Assembly: GCA_903882765.1 (NCBI GenBank)
Contig: CAIRYE010000136.1
Location: 1-25,994 of the forward strand
DNA: 25,994 nucleotides
Direction of reading: 5' to 3'
Source of the DNA: an uncultured Anaerolineae bacterium
Lineage (GTDB): Bacteria > Chloroflexota > Anaerolineae > Anaerolineales > Villigracilaceae
Shown here: positions 23,856 through 25,994 of the stretch, one piece after another
How positions within the stretch are numbered: position 1 is the stretch's first letter
How the letters are laid out: each line of letters opens with the position of its first letter
The notes under the pieces: generated by a model
The model's input: only the letters and a program-made list of their open reading frames with translations
What the model was told of the DNA's origin: nothing
Database searches by the model: none
Program-made: the position numbers and the translations under genes

Positions 23856-23982
23856 ACAAAGATGAGAACCAACAACTCAGTTCTGATGAAAAAACCAAGA
23901 CGATAGTTTTTTTGGCAATGTTGTTGTTTGTGCTTCTGGGCTGACCATATATGAGTTGATCGATCAACCTAGATCGCGATAA
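23852..23982 (+). pseudogene. tiny single-membrane-segment protein, apparently frameshifted
   Basis: A GTG at 23852 overlaps the aldolase stop by four bases (GTGA). The frame gives 30 residues: a polar start (MNKDENQQLSSDEKTK) and a hydrophobic run (TIVFLAMLLFVLLG), then TGA at 23942-23944. One base back, the frame continues LTIYELIDQPRSR to TAA at 23980-23982. Joined, they give a 43-residue protein with one continuous membrane segment of about 20 residues. One missing G in GGG (23938-23940) would explain the break; a sequencing error, a true mutation or programmed -1 shift are all possible. No family recognised. Confidence 0.4.
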
Positions 23983-23999
23983 TCCGCGGAAAAAAATAA

Positions 24000-24027
24000 T
24001 TGACGAATTCCCCGCTTGCGGTATAAT
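24000..24027 (+). promoter_or_regulatory. sigma70-type promoter of tRNA-Lys
   Basis: TTGACG (24000-24005) and a perfect TATAAT (24022-24027) are 16 bases apart. Transcription would start near 24034, 20 bases before the tRNA. Confidence 0.8.
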
Positions 24028-24053
24028 ATCTTGCGCAACACAAAGGAAAAAAT

Positions 24054-24126
<73 letters not shown>

Positions 24127-24129
24127 CAA

Positions 24130-24160
24130 AAAAACCACCAGGTTCTGGTGGTTTTTTATT
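24130..24160 (+). terminator. rho-independent terminator of tRNA-Lys
   Basis: AAAAACCACCA (24130-24140) pairs with TGGTGGTTTTT (24146-24156) around GGTTC, followed by a T-rich tail. It begins four bases after the tRNA. Because the outer pairs are A-T it may also work on the minus strand for the isomerase transcript. Confidence 0.9.
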
Positions 24161-24240
24161 TTAAAGGTTGTTCCACAAAGTAGTTGAGGAAGACTTCGAT
24201 AGCTCGGGCTAAAAAGATATCAAAAACGGAAATTGCCCCA

Positions 24241-25200
24241 TTATCCAGGGAGCGAAGAACAAAGGACTTGAAAATCGCCTTCCAAGGTGTACTTTCCGCA
24301 TACCGCCGAAACCAGCGCTGAATCAAATTTTTTCAAGGTTACTCGATCTTGCTTCGTGCTGATGGTGCACTCGCCGGCGATCACGGTAATTGCATGAAAA
24401 CTTTCTCCACGAGTATCCCGTTCTTGTGTAGTTGTAAGCTTCTCTAACTTAAAATAGGAGCATTGTACTAACCCCGCGGCAGCCCCATTTTCTTTCACCC
24501 GGTCAATTTTTCCCTGCGAATTTGGGTCGGTTACAGCGATGGATTTTTCTACATGTAATACTCGCCCATTATTTTGCGGGCGGTTCCAGTCGAAAACGCG
24601 AAAGGTTAGGTCGGATGTTTGTTGCACCTCATACACCAATAAGCCGGGGCCTAAAGCATGGATGGTACCAGCCGGCATAAAAACAGTATCCCCCGCTTCA
24701 ACAGAATGGTACTCAACCAATTCAAGGATACCCTCATTACCAATCGCGGCGTGCAAGGTCTCTAACGTTGTTCCGGGTTTAATGCCAGCGATCAGTTTTG
24801 CTTCCGGTTCCGCTTTGAGGATATGCCAGGCTTCCGTTTTTCCCATGAAGGTTGGCCCTTCCATTTTCACGGCTTGTTCGTCATTGGGGTGTACTTGCAG
24901 CGAAAGCCAGTTTGCGCAATCCAATAGTTTGATCAGCAGCGGAAAACGTTCCCCGCCACCTGCGGCCAAGCCCCGGCCAAGTACCTCTTCCGGATAGGAT
25001 GATGCCAACTCGGCGAGCGTCTTGCCCGCGAAAACACCATTGGTTACCTTGTTCTCCTCGTAAAGAACCCAAATTTCGGCGATCGGCAGCCCGCTTTTGG
25101 CGGCCTCCTCATCTGCGAATTCGATCAAAGATTGCCCGCCCCAAACGTAATTACGTATGGCAGGTGAAAAGGTAAACAAAGATGGGATTGGGGTTTTCAT
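24241..25200 (-). CDS. manA: class I mannose-6-phosphate isomerase
   Basis: The protein has 319 residues, the short bacterial form of the cupin-fold phosphomannose isomerase. Zinc ligands are visible as Gln102 and His104 in LSLQVHPND, Glu123 in GKTEAWH, and His181 in MPAGTIHALG. WNRPQNNGR after TFRVFD (200-204) matches the conserved C-terminal catalytic stretch. It interconverts mannose 6-phosphate and fructose 6-phosphate, linking mannose use to glycolysis and GDP-mannose supply. Its start is 31 bases after the histidine kinase fragment, possibly in the same transcript, with AAGGA about ten bases upstream. It has no evident tie to the two operons on the left. Confidence 0.94.
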   Translation of the reverse strand: MKTPIPSLFTFSPAIRNYVWGGQSLIEFADEEAAKSGLPIAEIWVLYEENKVTNGVFAGKTLAELASSYPEEVLGRGLAAGGGERFPLLIKLLDCANWLSLQVHPNDEQAVKMEGPTFMGKTEAWHILKAEPEAKLIAGIKPGTTLETLHAAIGNEGILELVEYHSVEAGDTVFMPAGTIHALGPGLLVYEVQQTSDLTFRVFDWNRPQNNGRVLHVEKSIAVTDPNSQGKIDRVKENGAAAGLVQCSYFKLEKLTTTQERDTRGESFHAITVIAGECTISTKQDRVTLKKFDSALVSAVCGKYTLEGDFQVLCSSLPG

Positions 25201-25231
25201 AGGTTTAATTCCTTAATTCGCAATAATAGTT

Positions 25232-25924
25232 TTATAAATTTTCTTTCGTCTTTGCGGGGGTTAACCATTTTTTGAGCTTGACGTTAATATGTGAAAGCAA
25301 AACCGGCTTACTAATAATATCGTCCATACCCGCTTCTCGGCACTGTTCCCAACTTGATGATAAAGCATCGGCAGTTACGCCAATAATCAGCAGATGTTTT
25401 TTCGTCGATACTTCACTCTCCCTGATCAGTTTGGTAGCCGTGAAGCCATCCATTTTGGGCATATGAAGATCCATAAAAACAAGCGAAAATGTATCCGGGT
25501 GTTGTTTCAATAAATTGACAGCTTCTTTTCCATTGCTGGCAAGCCGTGTTAGGATGTTAAACCCACGGAGTTGCATCGATAGCACTCCTCGGTTGATCGG
25601 TTTATCATCTACAACCAAGATCGTTTTTTGATTGTTAAAATCTAACTCGATTTCTTGTTTGGTCTTTTCTGAGAGGGCTAGTTCGGTTGCCTTTACTGAG
25701 GAAGCGATCGTTAATGGCAAGTTTACCCAAAAGGTCGTTCCAGAACCTTCCAAAGACTCAAACCCGACCTCGCCTGCCATCAGGTCTACAAGCCGTTTTG
25801 AGATAGCTAATCCCAACCCAGTTCCGCCATGTTTGCGAGTGCTCGAAGCGTCGGCTTGTGTGAACGGCTCAAATAAACTGGCGTGTAAATTTGCTGGTAT
25901 GCCTTCTCCATTATCTTTCACCAC
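25232..25924 (-). pseudogene. 3' part of a hybrid sensor histidine kinase (ATPase C-lobe plus receiver)
   Basis: The readable frame gives 230 residues. It begins directly at the ATPase G1 box VKDNGEGIP (2-10), continues with the F box FEPFTQAD (18-25) and G2 box GGTGLGLAI (33-41), then a receiver domain (about 100-220) with acidic Asp106-Asp107, phospho-acceptor Asp152 in VFMDLHMPKMDG, Thr184 and Lys206. The sensor, dimerisation/His domain and N box of the ATPase are absent. An in-frame TAA lies just upstream of the GTG, within an 8-bp tandem repeat, and all three minus-strand frames are closed before the window edge. It is either a decayed gene or an assembly break. Confidence 0.8.
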
Positions 25925-25959
25925 TTCACCATTTTACCATTTTACCATTTTACTATTTA
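25920..25959. repeat. 8-bp tandem repeat (ACCATTTT) at the break of the kinase gene
   Basis: Three perfect ACCATTTT units (25928-25951) are flanked by degenerate units ACCACTTC (25920-25927) and ACTATTTA (25952-25959). On the minus strand the unit reads AAAATGGT and creates stop codons. It marks the point where the histidine kinase reading frame is lost. Confidence 0.85.
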
Positions 25960-25994
25960 TTAACCGCCACCCCCCTTCTCACAATCTTCTGCCC

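Noticed and set aside
24156..24300. A minus-strand frame running past the mannose-6-phosphate isomerase stop, ending with a plausible ARAIEVFLNYFVEQPLK tail.
   Set aside because: It overlaps the real gene in another frame, has no start codon or ribosome binding site, and an open frame of this length is expected by chance.
25920..25959. The ACCATTTT array as a possible CRISPR or iteron origin.
   Set aside because: Units of 8 bp are directly adjacent with no spacers, and no replication or cas gene is nearby.

Overview
The window looks like a chromosomal segment of a free-living heterotrophic bacterium, most likely a Chloroflexota (Anaerolineae-type) organism. That is an inference from the two solute-binding lipoproteins, which carry long Ala/Pro/Glu-rich linkers after the lipobox cysteine, and from the heavy investment in sugar and peptide-type ABC uptake. 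No phage, IS element or CRISPR array is visible.

Layout. (1) 1-1350: an A/T-rich left end with a possible gene tail, a PAPS-type sulfotransferase, and a strong bidirectional terminator. (2) 10366 down to 1372, minus strand: a tightly packed sugar-utilisation operon: CUT1 substrate-binding lipoprotein, two permeases, a GPH-type cation symporter, a sialidase-like beta-propeller, a DapA/NanA-superfamily lyase, a DegT-type PLP aminotransferase and an aldo/keto reductase. It has a clear sigma70-type promoter with a perfect 19-bp palindrome just after the predicted start of transcription, and faces a divergent FadR-type GntR regulator whose own leader holds a perfect 15-bp palindrome. (3) 20686 down to 11850, minus strand: a second operon: family-5 binding lipoprotein, OppB/C/D/F-type transporter, iron-containing alcohol dehydrogenase, DUF1537-type acid-sugar kinase and an RraA-like protein. 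(4) 21015-23982, plus strand: divergent PdxA-family dehydrogenase, DeoR-family regulator, HpcH/HpaI aldolase and a possible tiny membrane protein with a frameshift. (5) 24000-25994: tRNA-Lys(CUU) with promoter and terminator, class I mannose-6-phosphate isomerase, and the 3' part of a hybrid histidine kinase whose 5' side is broken next to an 8-bp tandem repeat.

How it works together. Regions 3 and 4 read as one regulon for a four-carbon (or related) acid sugar: import by an oligopeptide-type ABC transporter, phosphorylation by the DUF1537 kinase, oxidation/decarboxylation by the PdxA2-like enzyme to a triose phosphate, with alcohol dehydrogenase, RraA-like protein and class II aldolase feeding in or clearing side products. 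An 11-bp sequence shared between the DeoR gene's promoter and the pdxA/binding-protein divergent promoter suggests the DeoR protein controls both. Region 2 reads as a separate pathway for an unknown, perhaps amino- or keto-, sugar or glycoside; its enzyme combination does not match a pathway I can name.
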